DNA of 64,000 bases from Nitratireductor sp. XY-223 (GCF_004959855.1 NZ_SPNT01000005.1:310001-374000); one strand, 5' to 3'; counted from the stretch's first letter, positions 52,568 to 61,202 are shown. Notes: generated from the letters alone by a model not told the origin. Translations and numbers: made by a program.

Positions 52568-53836
52568 ATGAACGCTGAGAAGAACTTTCCGATCTGGCAT
52601 CCCTTCACCCAGCACGCCGTACTGCCGGATATGGCCCACATCACCGAGGGCAAAGGCGCCTATCTGACGGCGAAGGACGGACGGCGGATATTCGACGGCG
52701 TGTCGAGCTGGTGGGTGACGACCCACGGGCACTGCGAGCCGCGCATCATCGAGGCGATCCGCGAGCAGGCGGGCAAGCTGGACCAGGTCATCTTCGCCGG
52801 CCACACGCACGACCCGGCCGAGGCGCTCGCCGAGCGGCTGCTTGAGGTTACGCCATCGACGCTCAACCACGTGTTCTTCTCCGACAGCGGGTCGACCTCG
52901 GTCGAGGTGGCGCTGAAGATGGCGCTCGGCTACTGGCGCAATATCGGCAAGACCGACCGCACCCGCATCGTCGTCATGGAAAACGGCTATCACGGCGACA
53001 CGATCGGCACGATGTCGGTGGGCGAGCGCGGCGTCTTCAACGCCGCCTACGAGCCGCTGATGTTCGACGTCACCTCGGTTCCCTTTCCGCAGCCGCATGA
53101 CGACGCGGCGACGATCGCGGCGCTCGAAGAAGCCTGCCGCGCCGGCGATGTGGCGGCCTTCATCACCGAGCCCCTGGTGCTGGGCGCCGGCGGCATGCTG
53201 ATGTACCCGCCCGATACGCTGGGGCAGATGAAGGCCGTATGCGAGGCCCATGACGTCCTTTTCATCGCCGACGAGGTGATGACCGGCTGGGGCCGCACGG
53301 GCTCCATGTTCGCCTGCGAGATCGCCGGTATCGAGCCGGACATCGCCTGCTATTCCAAGGGCATCACCGGCGGATCACTGCCGCTTGCGGTCACGCTGTG
53401 CCGCTCGGAGATCTTCGAGGCCCACTATTCGACCGACCGGTCGAAGACCTTCTTCCATTCGAGCTCCTACACCGCCAATCCGATCGCCTGCGCGGCCGCC
53501 GTCGCCAATCTGAAGATCTGGCATGACGAGCCGGTGCTCGACACGATCGCCAACCTTGCCGGCATGCAGCACGAGCGGCTGACCCGCTTTGCCGAGGATG
53601 AGCGCTTCGAGAACGTGCGCCAGTGCGGCACCATCACGGCCATGGACCTGAAAGCACGCGACGACGGCTATCTGTCCAATGTCGGCCCCAAGCTCTATGC
53701 CTTCTTCCAGGAACGCAACCTGCTGCTGCGGCCGCTCGGCAACACCGTCTATGTGCTGCCGCCCTACTGCACCACGGCCGACGATCTCGATACGGTCTAC
53801 GGCGCCATCGCGGATGCCGCGGAGGCCTTCGCGTAA
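52568..53836 (+). CDS. bioA: adenosylmethionine-8-amino-7-oxononanoate aminotransferase
   Basis: A 422-residue PLP enzyme transferring the amino group of SAM to the bioF product. 'WHPFTQH' near the start is typical of BioA, 'FIADEVMTGWGRTG' holds the cofactor Asp, and the Lys is in 'CYSKGITGG'. The GAGGAAG ribosome site and gene order bioB-F-D-A-Z support the call. Its stop shares a base with bioZ (TAATG). Confidence 0.94.
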   Translation: MNAEKNFPIWHPFTQHAVLPDMAHITEGKGAYLTAKDGRRIFDGVSSWWVTTHGHCEPRIIEAIREQAGKLDQVIFAGHTHDPAEALAERLLEVTPSTLNHVFFSDSGSTSVEVALKMALGYWRNIGKTDRTRIVVMENGYHGDTIGTMSVGERGVFNAAYEPLMFDVTSVPFPQPHDDAATIAALEEACRAGDVAAFITEPLVLGAGGMLMYPPDTLGQMKAVCEAHDVLFIADEVMTGWGRTGSMFACEIAGIEPDIACYSKGITGGSLPLAVTLCRSEIFEAHYSTDRSKTFFHSSSYTANPIACAAAVANLKIWHDEPVLDTIANLAGMQHERLTRFAEDERFENVRQCGTITAMDLKARDDGYLSNVGPKLYAFFQERNLLLRPLGNTVYVLPPYCTTADDLDTVYGAIADAAEAFA

Positions 53837-54819
53837 TGCCGGCCGGGGTCGCTATCGCCGGCCTCGGCCACCATGCGCCCGAGCGCGTGGTGCCCAATGC
53901 CGAGATCGAGGCGCGCCTCGGCCTCGAGCACGGCTGGATCGCGCGACGGTCGGGCATCCACAGCCGGCGCTACGCGGCGCCTGACGAGGCGCTGACCGAC
54001 ATCGCCCTGCCGGCCGCCGAGATGGCCCTGCGCGACAGCGGGATCGAACCGGCGGATATCGGGCTGCTGTTGCTCGCCACCAGCACGCCGGACCACCTTT
54101 TACCGCCGTCCGCACCCCTGCTGGCACATCGGCTTGGCCTCGCCTCGCCCGGTGCCGTCGACATCACCGGCGCCTGCGGCGGTTTCCTCTATGCGCTGAG
54201 CTTTGCCGAGAATTTCGTGCGCTGCCAGCAGAAACCGGCCATCGTCGTTGCCGCCAATATCCTGAGCCGCCGCATCGACCCGCAGGAACGGGCGAGCGCA
54301 GTGCTTTTCGCCGATGCGGCAGGCGCAATCGTCCTTGAACCGCAGTCAGACGGCATCGGAGGCCTGCAATCGCTGGAACTGCGGTCCGACGGCGCGCAAT
54401 ACGACCGGATCCTCATCCCGATGGGCGGCTCGCGGCAGCCGTTCGCGCCGACCGCGAACCAGGCGGCGCTCAAGATGCATATCGACAACGGCAAGCGGGT
54501 GTTCTCGCACGCCGTCCACATGATGGCCGACAGCGCGCGAACGGCGCTGGACCGATCGGGCCTCGCCGCCGGCGATATCGACCGATTCATCCCGCACCAG
54601 GCCAATCGCCGCATGTTCGACGCGGTTGCCCACGCAATCGGGATTCCGGAGGACAGGATCCTGTCCTCCGTCGGTGAATATGGCAACAGCTCGGCGGCGA
54701 CGATCCCGTTGACCTTGTCGCTCGCCCACCGGACCGTGCCCCTGAGGCGTGGCGAAGTGTTGCTTTTCTCGGCCGCCGGCGCCGGCATGACCGGCGGATC
54801 CGCGGTGTGGCGGGTTTAG
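53836..54819 (+). CDS. bioZ: KAS III-like pimeloyl-precursor synthase
   Basis: A 327-residue 3-oxoacyl-ACP synthase III homologue with the full Cys-His-Asn triad: Cys in 'ITGACGGF', His in 'PHQANRRM', Asn in 'EYGNSSAA'. At the end of a bio operon in rhizobial relatives this is BioZ. It condenses glutaryl-CoA with malonyl-ACP to start pimelate synthesis and replaces BioC/BioH. The ATG overlaps the bioA stop by one base. It is convergent with the BKACE gene, 4 bp away. Confidence 0.9.
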   Translation: MPAGVAIAGLGHHAPERVVPNAEIEARLGLEHGWIARRSGIHSRRYAAPDEALTDIALPAAEMALRDSGIEPADIGLLLLATSTPDHLLPPSAPLLAHRLGLASPGAVDITGACGGFLYALSFAENFVRCQQKPAIVVAANILSRRIDPQERASAVLFADAAGAIVLEPQSDGIGGLQSLELRSDGAQYDRILIPMGGSRQPFAPTANQAALKMHIDNGKRVFSHAVHMMADSARTALDRSGLAAGDIDRFIPHQANRRMFDAVAHAIGIPEDRILSSVGEYGNSSAATIPLTLSLAHRTVPLRRGEVLLFSAAGAGMTGGSAVWRV

Positions 54820-54823
54820 GCCT

Positions 54824-55600
54824 CTAGCCCAGCACCCTGACCAGTTCGCGCACCCGCTCGGCATTGTCGGCGGCGATGAGGCCGTCGCGGTTCCACAGGC
54901 TGTTCTCGAAGCCGATGCGGGCGTGGCCGCCGCGCCGGACGGCCTCGGCGAGGCAGTCCGTTTCGTTGCGCCCGAAGGCGCAGAGACCCCATGCGACCGT
55001 GCCGTCCTCGTAATCCTGGAGCGCCAGCGCGCTGAGGAACGGATCCATGTCGGCGACCTCGCTCTGCTGGTCCTTGGCATACCGTCCGAGCACGAACAGG
55101 ATCTGCAGTTCGTCGGCCGGAATCACGCCGGACCCGATGCGGGCGAAGAGATCGGCAACCTCGCCGGCCTCGTAGAGAATGTGCTGCACGGCGATGTCCG
55201 CCTCGCGCGCCCAATGGTAGAAGTCCCTGGCCGCCTGGACCTCGCCGTCATCCGGCAGCATTTCACGCAGCGCAACCGACACCGCCTTGGGCATGACGTC
55301 GCGCACCACCCGCCGCTGCTCGCCGGGCGAATAGCGACCGACCGCCTCCGTGGTGATCTGAACGGCCATGTCCGGCACAGTGATGGCGAGCTGGGCGATC
55401 AATTCGCGGTAGAGACCGGCATCCAGGGAGTGTTCGCCGTTGCTGTCGCGCACGTGGGCGTGGATCGCCTCGGCACCTGCCGAGAAGCAGGATTTCGCCG
55501 TCTCCACGGTTTCGGCGATCGTCACCGGCAAGGCCGGGTGATCGGTTTTTCCGCGTCGCGCGCCGTTCGGGGCGACCATGATGCGGGCAAGGTTCTTCAA
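54824..55600 (-). CDS. BKACE-family (DUF849) beta-keto acid cleavage enzyme
   Basis: A 258-residue zinc enzyme of the 3-keto-5-aminohexanoate cleavage family, which splits beta-keto acids with acetyl-CoA. Metal ligands are suggested by 'IHAHVRDSNG' near residue 47 and 'GFENSLW' near residue 230. It is shorter than typical members. The likely start is TTG at 55600, 7 nt after AAGGGA; the first ATG is eight codons in. It converges on bioZ. No transporter or CoA-transferase partner is adjacent, so the substrate is unknown. Confidence 0.82.
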   Translation of the reverse strand: MKNLARIMVAPNGARRGKTDHPALPVTIAETVETAKSCFSAGAEAIHAHVRDSNGEHSLDAGLYRELIAQLAITVPDMAVQITTEAVGRYSPGEQRRVVRDVMPKAVSVALREMLPDDGEVQAARDFYHWAREADIAVQHILYEAGEVADLFARIGSGVIPADELQILFVLGRYAKDQQSEVADMDPFLSALALQDYEDGTVAWGLCAFGRNETDCLAEAVRRGGHARIGFENSLWNRDGLIAADNAERVRELVRVLG

Positions 55601-55858
55601 ATCAAAATTCCCTTAAATATCTCGAAAACTATTGCCGGTGTGCCAGGTGTCACAGGCGCCGCCGGCGCGCGGATGATACGTATGTTTCGCGCTTTGGCAA
55701 ATCATGTCGGTTTCGTTACGCGTAAAGCCGTCGATTCTCGTATTTCTGCTGATGGAACACCTCAGAAATAGTATTCGGCATGAGATAAGCTTTTCAAAAA
55801 GTTCGATTCGATTGCCGGTCAAATAAGTGATAGGAATTCGGTCGCGACATGGAGACAT

Positions 55859-56152
55859 ATGATGGCGATGGATCCTACCAAGATCTTCAAACTAGCCGAC
55901 AAAGCAACTTTTCGTTCGGTTGGAGACAGCGGCGTTATTCTGATGACCGATTCAGGTCAGATTTATTCTTGCAACAGCACGGCCGAGGCCTTTCTACGGC
56001 TGACCGACGGGAACAGGAGCCTCGGCGCGACGGCCGACGCCGTTTGCGAGGAGTTCGATGTCACGCGCGAGCAGCTTCTGTCGGATCTGGAGGAACTGCT
56101 CACCTATCTCCAATCGGAAGGCGTAATCGACAATATCGATGCAAACGCTTAG
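55859..56152 (+). CDS. PqqD-like peptide chaperone
   Basis: A 97-residue protein of the PqqD-like family, which bind leader peptides and present them to modifying enzymes. The pattern is the usual beta-rich N-terminal part ('GVILMTDSGQIYSCNSTAEAFLRL') and helical end with an acidic stretch ('SDLEELLTYLQSEGVID'). Two consecutive ATGs (55859, 55862) follow GGAGA; either could be used. It is first of three rightward genes with a B2-like protease and an HprK-like kinase. Its presence implies a peptide substrate, which was not found. Confidence 0.82.
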   Translation: MMAMDPTKIFKLADKATFRSVGDSGVILMTDSGQIYSCNSTAEAFLRLTDGNRSLGATADAVCEEFDVTREQLLSDLEELLTYLQSEGVIDNIDANA

Positions 56153-56579
56153 CGCAGACGGGGCCCCAGATCGGAGGCGAAAACCCAGGGAGCGGCTTTT
56201 TCAGGCCGAACTCTGGCTGACCGCGCGGCTGTTGCCCCTGGTCGTTGCGGGACGCGACCTTGAGGGCGCCTTGCGCCTGGCCGACGGCGGTGGAGCGGCA
56301 CGGTATGGGGGCCTGTCCGCCGAACTGATCTCGGATGCCGTCATCAAGGTCACGCGCCGGCCCTGGCTGATGCGAAGCCGCCGCTGTTTCCGCCAGGGAC
56401 TGCTGGGATACCGGTTTTTGAAAATGGCGGGCTACAGCCCGGAACTTCACTTCGCCATCGACCGGCAGAGCCTGTATGCGCCGACCATCGATGCCCACTG
56501 CTGGGTCGTCCTGGACGGCGAACCGGTCGTCAACGACATCATGGACGGCATGTTTCCGATCCATGTTCACAAGGCATGA
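56139..56579 (+). CDS. lasso-peptide B2-like transglutaminase-fold protease
   Basis: A 146-residue protein of the 'lasso peptide biosynthesis B2' family, which cleaves the leader from a precursor. The catalytic triad is visible: C83 in 'RRCFRQGLLGYRFLKMAGY', H120 in 'DAHCWVVLDG' and D126. It overlaps the PqqD-like gene by 14 bp and the kinase by 4 bp. The usual partner, an asparagine-synthetase-like macrolactam enzyme, is missing, so the product is not necessarily a lasso peptide. Confidence 0.82.
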   Translation: MQTLSADGAPDRRRKPRERLFQAELWLTARLLPLVVAGRDLEGALRLADGGGAARYGGLSAELISDAVIKVTRRPWLMRSRRCFRQGLLGYRFLKMAGYSPELHFAIDRQSLYAPTIDAHCWVVLDGEPVVNDIMDGMFPIHVHKA

Positions 56580-57562
56580 CAACACGCCAATTCGATCTTG
56601 CCGGACTGCGCCTCGCGGTGTCCACGGATACGCCGCGTGTTCTGGGGCCGCTGCTCAGTCTCATCGGCGAATGGGAAGTGACTGCGGATGTCGCGGTGGA
56701 ACCGCAATGCCGGCTGACGCTGGTGCGCGGTCCCGTGGAACAGTCAACGCCGCCCGGCGACGCTTTCTTCTCGGGAACGATCGGCGACGAAGGACCTTTC
56801 CATCTCTCGGGCGATGCCGCCAACTGGCAGTTGCTCCTGCCTGGCGAACTCCATGCCCGTTTCGACGGAAACCCGGGCACGGTCGCGTTCACCATCGCCC
56901 CGGCCTGCCGCGGCGAGACGCTGAGCATCGCAACGAGCTTTGCGCTCGACCATATATTGAGCGCCGCCGGCCATGTCTTGGTTCATGCCGCCTGCGTTGA
57001 AACGCCCGGCGGCGGCCGGCTGGTGCTGCACGCGCCCAGCGGCACCGGCAAGACGACAACCGCCCTTGCGCTGGTGGACAGGGGCTTCCGGCTGTGCACC
57101 GACGACGCGACGGTGCTCACGCCGACCGGCGACGGGCCGGTGGCGGTCCGTGGTGTGCCCCGCCCCATCAAGGTGCACCGAAAGACGGCGAAACTCTTCC
57201 CCTGGCTTGAAGGAATGCTGACGCAGGAGGGCTGGGACGAGAACGGCGAGCAATGGGTGCAACGCGATGACCTCGCGGCATCGGGGTGCCTTGCCGCCGC
57301 GGATCCGCGGCCGGTCATCGCCGTGATCGCGCTGCGGCGTTCCGGCAGGCCCATGCGGCTCAGAGCGGTGGACGGCGCGGAAGCGCTCACCGAGATGATC
57401 GCCGACAACATCAATCTCGGCTCGGCCGGCCTGTTCCCCGGCCACGACAGGCGGCTGGACGTCTACTCCCGGATGCTCGCCTCGTCGGCCCGCTTCGTGC
57501 TCGACATAAACGGCCCGCCCGACAAGGTCGCGGCGCTGATCGACACGGCGGTAAACGGCTGA
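56576..57562 (+). CDS. HPr kinase-related protein (HprK-rel-A type)
   Basis: A 328-residue protein whose C-terminal half is HPr-kinase-like: Walker A APSGTGKTT (153-161) and 'LCTDDATVL' (173-181) with paired Asp. The N-terminal half (1-130) is unlike HPr kinase. Such kinases in peptide clusters phosphorylate the precursor. In the PqqD-associated 'HprK-rel-A' systems the target is not known. It overlaps the protease gene by an ATGA and ends 7 bp before the convergent nucleotidyltransferase. Confidence 0.83.
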   Translation: MTTRQFDLAGLRLAVSTDTPRVLGPLLSLIGEWEVTADVAVEPQCRLTLVRGPVEQSTPPGDAFFSGTIGDEGPFHLSGDAANWQLLLPGELHARFDGNPGTVAFTIAPACRGETLSIATSFALDHILSAAGHVLVHAACVETPGGGRLVLHAPSGTGKTTTALALVDRGFRLCTDDATVLTPTGDGPVAVRGVPRPIKVHRKTAKLFPWLEGMLTQEGWDENGEQWVQRDDLAASGCLAAADPRPVIAVIALRRSGRPMRLRAVDGAEALTEMIADNINLGSAGLFPGHDRRLDVYSRMLASSARFVLDINGPPDKVAALIDTAVNG

Positions 57563-57569
57563 AGCGGCC

Positions 57570-58589
57570 TCAACGCCGCGGCGCGATACGCTGCACCCAG
57601 CGGAATGCGTGACGGCGCATACGCGAGCGATGACCGGCATCGTTCCAGGTGTCGATGACGGCGGCGGGCGTAACCAAACGCCGTCCGAAACGGTAATTTC
57701 GGCCGGACCCCAGGCTGTTACGCACATGTGCCGTCGCCTCGTCGCCGAACAGGGCGCAGACCAGATCGAGGCAGACAAGCACCTCAAGGCGCGCACGGAG
57801 GCCGTCGAGCGAGGCATTGAGGTGAGCGATATCCTCCTCGGTCAGCTTTCGCGCGGCCTGCATGACGTCGACAATGAGCTGCAGGCGGTGAAACTTGTGC
57901 CCCGCGGCCGCGTGAACAACCGCCGTCATGAAATAGGCCACATTGGGGAACGCGCCGTCGCCGGAGGCGGTCCGGTATTCATCGAAACCGAAGGAGACGC
58001 GCCATCTCAGACTGGCATAGTGAACGAGGTTCCCGTGCAGTTCGACCAGGATGTTGTGATTGTCCTTGCGGACCCATTTCTGCTCCATGTTGCGGGCGGA
58101 CTTGTCGAACATCCTTTTGCGGTACAGCAGGAAATCGCTGTCTTCGAGGATCTGCCCGACGGCGGGCACCGAGCGCGGATGCGCCAGGATGTCGACATCG
58201 GTGAATGGCCGGTCCGATGCGCGCTCGTAAAGCGCCTTGGCGAAGACCTGCCCCTTGACGATCACCGCATCCAGCCGCGCCGCATCGATGGCCGACATGA
58301 TCTGCAGCGCCAGCGCCTCAAGCACCAGGGCATGCGCGTTGGCCAGCAGCTGGCGTTCGCGAACCGCGTCGATCAGCCCGGTATAGGGTGGCTCATTCGG
58401 CAGGATGCCGGTCAGTTTCCTGAGCGCCACGGGCTCGATGCCGTGGTGCTGGATGGCGTCGAACAGGGGCTGCGCCGGCTGGGCAAGGCAGGCTTCTGCG
58501 GTCGGACCCTTCGCCTGCGGATCCGCAAGCTCGCAAAGAACCTGCCCGAAATTGCCGCCACCCGGCCTCTGACCGCCCGACTCGTTCAT
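57570..58589 (-). CDS. nucleotidyltransferase-family protein (NTP_transf_5 type)
   Basis: A 339-residue protein with the nucleotidyltransferase-fold pattern 'VIVKGQVFAKALYERASDRPFTDVDILAHP', in which the paired Asp of 'TDVDIL' would bind metal. Members of this family accompany PqqD/HprK/B2 genes in peptide and capsule clusters. The start at 58589 overlaps the carrier protein stop by an ATGA. It ends the leftward operon and faces the kinase gene, so both operons probably serve one pathway. The transferred nucleotide and acceptor are unknown. Confidence 0.78.
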   Translation of the reverse strand: MNESGGQRPGGGNFGQVLCELADPQAKGPTAEACLAQPAQPLFDAIQHHGIEPVALRKLTGILPNEPPYTGLIDAVRERQLLANAHALVLEALALQIMSAIDAARLDAVIVKGQVFAKALYERASDRPFTDVDILAHPRSVPAVGQILEDSDFLLYRKRMFDKSARNMEQKWVRKDNHNILVELHGNLVHYASLRWRVSFGFDEYRTASGDGAFPNVAYFMTAVVHAAAGHKFHRLQLIVDVMQAARKLTEEDIAHLNASLDGLRARLEVLVCLDLVCALFGDEATAHVRNSLGSGRNYRFGRRLVTPAAVIDTWNDAGHRSRMRRHAFRWVQRIAPRR

Positions 58590-58825
58590 GGCGCCGTGTT
58601 CTGTTCGGTCAGGAACTCGGCGATGGAGCGCACCGAGACAATGTCGACGATGGCTTCCGGCGTGAGCTGTTTTCCGGCCAGTTCCTCGACGGCCAGGATA
58701 ATGCCGATATGGGCGATGCTGTCCCATGCAGGCATGGACTGGATATCGGCCTCTTCGGGCAGTTGGTCCAGCGGCGTGCGTGTCGCCTCAGCCACGATCC
58801 GCCGGGCATTGTCCATAGCGCTCAT
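58586..58825 (-). CDS. acyl carrier protein
   Basis: A 79-residue phosphopantetheine carrier. The attachment Ser is S36 in 'PAWDSIAHIGII', with the surrounding hydrophobic helix and acidic surface of ACPs. It is not the fatty-acid ACP by sequence or context. It overlaps the GNAT gene upstream and the nucleotidyltransferase gene downstream, both by 4 bp. The neighbouring AMP ligase would be the natural enzyme to load it with an acyl or aminoacyl group. Confidence 0.87.
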   Translation of the reverse strand: MSAMDNARRIVAEATRTPLDQLPEEADIQSMPAWDSIAHIGIILAVEELAGKQLTPEAIVDIVSVRSIAEFLTEQNTAP

Positions 58826-59409
58826 GTTTCCGCTCCCAAGAGGTAGGGCGGGAAGTCCTCCTTCAGCAACTCAAACTGCAGATAGTCGACCGGAGCCTGG
58901 CTCTTGGTATTGAAATTGCAGCGATGCTGGGTGCCGCTGTGATTGAACCCCAGCTTCTTGTAGTTGAGAACCGAGGCAAAATTGCGCGCCTCGACGGAGC
59001 CCGTGAAGCGTTCCACGCCGGCATGGCGAACGAAGTGGGACATGATCGCGCTGCGCACCTCGACCGGAACGCCCTTGCCCCACCAGTCACGATCGAGAAT
59101 GACGACCCCGAGCGTCGCCGAAAGATAGGGTATGAGAAAGATCTCGTGATAACCGATGCAGGCGGTGCTGCCGGACGGAACGATTTCATGCATGAAGCGC
59201 GACCGGCCGTTCGGCAGCTTGTATTTCCGGATCAGCCGCCACCAGCCGGATTTTCTTTCGCTGTGCGAAAGCTGCAGCAGGATCTCGGGATCATCATTCA
59301 TCCGCCTGTAGAGGTTCAGGGCACGCCACCTGGTCGCCGGCCGCAGCAGAAAGCGTTCGGTCACGATGGTTTCTCCCAGTGCGGCGATCTTGCGCCGATG
59401 CCACTTCAT
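58822..59409 (-). CDS. GNAT-family N-acyltransferase
   Basis: A 195-residue acyltransferase of the RimJ/RimL-like GNAT group ('TERFLLRPATRWRALNLYRRM', acetyl-CoA region 'ILDRDWWGKGVPVEVRSAIM', 'SVEARNFASVLNYKKLGF'). It overlaps the ligase gene and the carrier gene by ATGA on each side. It may transfer the carrier-bound group to an amine, or simply acetylate an intermediate. Confidence 0.85.
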   Translation of the reverse strand: MKWHRRKIAALGETIVTERFLLRPATRWRALNLYRRMNDDPEILLQLSHSERKSGWWRLIRKYKLPNGRSRFMHEIVPSGSTACIGYHEIFLIPYLSATLGVVILDRDWWGKGVPVEVRSAIMSHFVRHAGVERFTGSVEARNFASVLNYKKLGFNHSGTQHRCNFNTKSQAPVDYLQFELLKEDFPPYLLGAET

Positions 59410-60848
59410 GACGATGGTTCCTGCCCTTGCGCGACAGCCCGGACCTTGCTTCGCACGATCTTGCCGCGATCGTTTCGGGGAATCTCCTCCAGTGGATAGA
59501 GAACAGCCGGAACCGCTTCGGACCGAACGCGCTCGCGGCACCACTGGCGTATCTCCTCCAGGTCCGCAGCCGCGTTTGTCGTCAACACGATCGCCGCAGC
59601 CACGACCTCGCCGCTGGCTGGATCGTCGATGCCGAAGGCGCAGGCCTCGTCGATCGCCGGATGGCGCTCGAGCAGCATGTCGATTTCTTCCGCCTGGATC
59701 TTGATGCCGGCACGGTTGATTTCGGACTTTATCCTGCCGACGAGCGTCAGCTCCCCGGATTCTTCGAGGACGCCGATATCGCCGGTGCGAAACCAGTCGC
59801 CGACAAATGCCTCGGCGGTCTTGTCCGGCGCGTTCAGATAGATCTGCATCGTGCTGGGCGATTGTACAAGCACTTCGCCCTTTCCCGCACCGCCGACACG
59901 TCCGTCCTCGCCGAGAACGGCGTAGCGGCCGCCCCAGATATTTCCGACATAGCCGTCCCGTCCGCCGGCCGCGGCGAGCGTGCCGCCGCCCATCCAGTTG
60001 GCGGTTTCGGTCATGCCGTACATGTTGAAGACATTGTCCGTTCCAACCCACTCTGCAACGGCCTGCCAGTGTTCGACCGACAAAGGCGCCGAGCCGATAT
60101 GGACCCGCTCCGGCGCGGATACGGGCCGCGACGACATGCGCATGGCCAGTTTCCAGAAAGACGGGACCGAACTCATGAAGGTGATCCGGTGCGTGTCGAT
60201 CCATTGGCCGAGAGCAGCCACTTCCGTGATGCCGGGACCGCACCACAGGCACAGGGTTCCGCCGGCGGCCAGCGGGGTCAGGCAGTTGCCGATGAGACCG
60301 TGACCGAAATGCATCGGCAGCACGCACAGGCTGTGCGCCAGCGGTCCCATGCCCATGTGGGCAATGTTGAGGGCGACGCGCGCATGAAGGCTGCGCAATG
60401 AGTGGACGATGCCCTTGGGCACGCCGGTCGTACCCGACGTCATCAATATCAGCGCCGGCCGATCGGGCCCGAGCGCGCGGTACCGCGCTTCCTGCGAGGG
60501 CGAAGGATTTGCAAAACCGCAGCGGATGTCGCCGAACCAGGCCACCGCTCCGGTGTAGGTCAGGACGTTCTGCTGCTCCTCGGCGCTCAATCCGGGATTG
60601 ACAACGATGGCGCAGCGGCCGGCGGCCCATGCCGCGAATATCATCGTCAGCATTTCGACGGAATCGGCTTCAGCGACCACCACCGGACCGTCCCGCCCAT
60701 CGGTCTGCGCCGCTATGCGCGCGGCAGCGCCGGTAATCATTTCTCTCAGCGCTTCGCGTTCGACGGATCGCTCGCCGCGAATGTCGACAACCCGGGCGGA
60801 CTGCGGAAAGGCGTCGAACAAGGGCACTGCAACGACACTGTCGGTCAT
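59406..60848 (-). CDS. AMP-dependent acyl/aryl ligase
   Basis: A 480-residue adenylate-forming enzyme. Motifs in order: A3 'LMTSGTTGVPKGIVHS', A5 'NMYGMTET', A7 'FRTGDIG', A8 hinge 'LVGRIKSEINRAGIKI' and the catalytic Lys in 'NDRGKIVRSKV'. It would activate an acid with ATP and pass it to the ACP encoded two genes downstream. It is first of four tightly overlapping leftward genes. A 19-codon frame overlaps its ATG and could be a coupled leader ORF. Confidence 0.87.
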   Translation of the reverse strand: MTDSVVAVPLFDAFPQSARVVDIRGERSVEREALREMITGAAARIAAQTDGRDGPVVVAEADSVEMLTMIFAAWAAGRCAIVVNPGLSAEEQQNVLTYTGAVAWFGDIRCGFANPSPSQEARYRALGPDRPALILMTSGTTGVPKGIVHSLRSLHARVALNIAHMGMGPLAHSLCVLPMHFGHGLIGNCLTPLAAGGTLCLWCGPGITEVAALGQWIDTHRITFMSSVPSFWKLAMRMSSRPVSAPERVHIGSAPLSVEHWQAVAEWVGTDNVFNMYGMTETANWMGGGTLAAAGGRDGYVGNIWGGRYAVLGEDGRVGGAGKGEVLVQSPSTMQIYLNAPDKTAEAFVGDWFRTGDIGVLEESGELTLVGRIKSEINRAGIKIQAEEIDMLLERHPAIDEACAFGIDDPASGEVVAAAIVLTTNAAADLEEIRQWCRERVRSEAVPAVLYPLEEIPRNDRGKIVRSKVRAVAQGQEPSS

Positions 60849-60904
60849 GACCGCCCCTTTCGACCGGCGGATCCGGCAAAGGCCATCAATTCAATACCAT
60901 TCAT
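60845..60904 (-). CDS. possible 19-residue leader ORF overlapping the ligase start
   Basis: ATG 60904 to TGA 60845 encodes MNGIELMAFAGSAGRKGRS and overlaps the ligase ATG as ATGA, the same coupling seen throughout this operon. A GGGAAAG lies 8 nt before the ATG. The frame is open further upstream to 60939 but only with TTG starts. It may be a translational leader or chance; I cannot assign a function. Confidence 0.25.
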   Translation of the reverse strand: MNGIELMAFAGSAGRKGRS

Positions 60905-61202
60905 CCGCAGAACTTTCCCAACATCGAATGCCCCCAAACCTTTAGGGTCCAATCGTGGGCGCTTCAAGCCGAAACGACAATCGGCGTGTGCTGCCGGTCA
61001 CAACGGGGGCCCGTACGCGTGAACCCGCGTACAATCACCGATAGGGCCGGGTGTCATATTTCAGCCATCTGTTGCGCGGAGTGTATTGCCCGGGAATCAG
61101 TGCCTGCCGTAAATTTGATGATACAAATGTTTCACTAATTGACAAAGTAGGATTTGTTTGAAACAGTCTGTTTCAGAACCGGACAACCGGCGGAGGAACG
61201 GG
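60849..61202. other. divergent promoter region between the AMP-ligase operon and the RpiR-type regulator
   Basis: 354 bp. The left part holds the possible leader ORF. The right part (61110-61180) is AT-rich and carries a 17-bp palindrome and an extra TGTTTCA half-site (61128-61134). No other gene is evident. Confidence 0.5.
61159..61175. promoter_or_regulatory. perfect palindrome upstream of the RpiR-type gene
   Basis: TGAAACAG-T-CTGTTTCA is a perfect 17-bp palindrome 27 bp before the chosen start codon. It overlaps an alternative TTG start at 61158, which argues against that start. It is probably the autoregulatory operator and may also control the TAXI transporter genes downstream. Confidence 0.6.

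Noticed and set aside
55673-55771. 32-codon ORF upstream of the PqqD-like gene as a peptide precursor
   Set aside because: No convincing ribosome site, no lasso-type leader Thr or core Gly/Asp pattern, and it ends 88 bp before the PqqD-like gene.
55613-55858. 81-codon minus-strand ORF between the BKACE and PqqD-like genes
   Set aside because: Atypical composition, no ribosome site and no recognisable motif; the region looks like divergent promoters.
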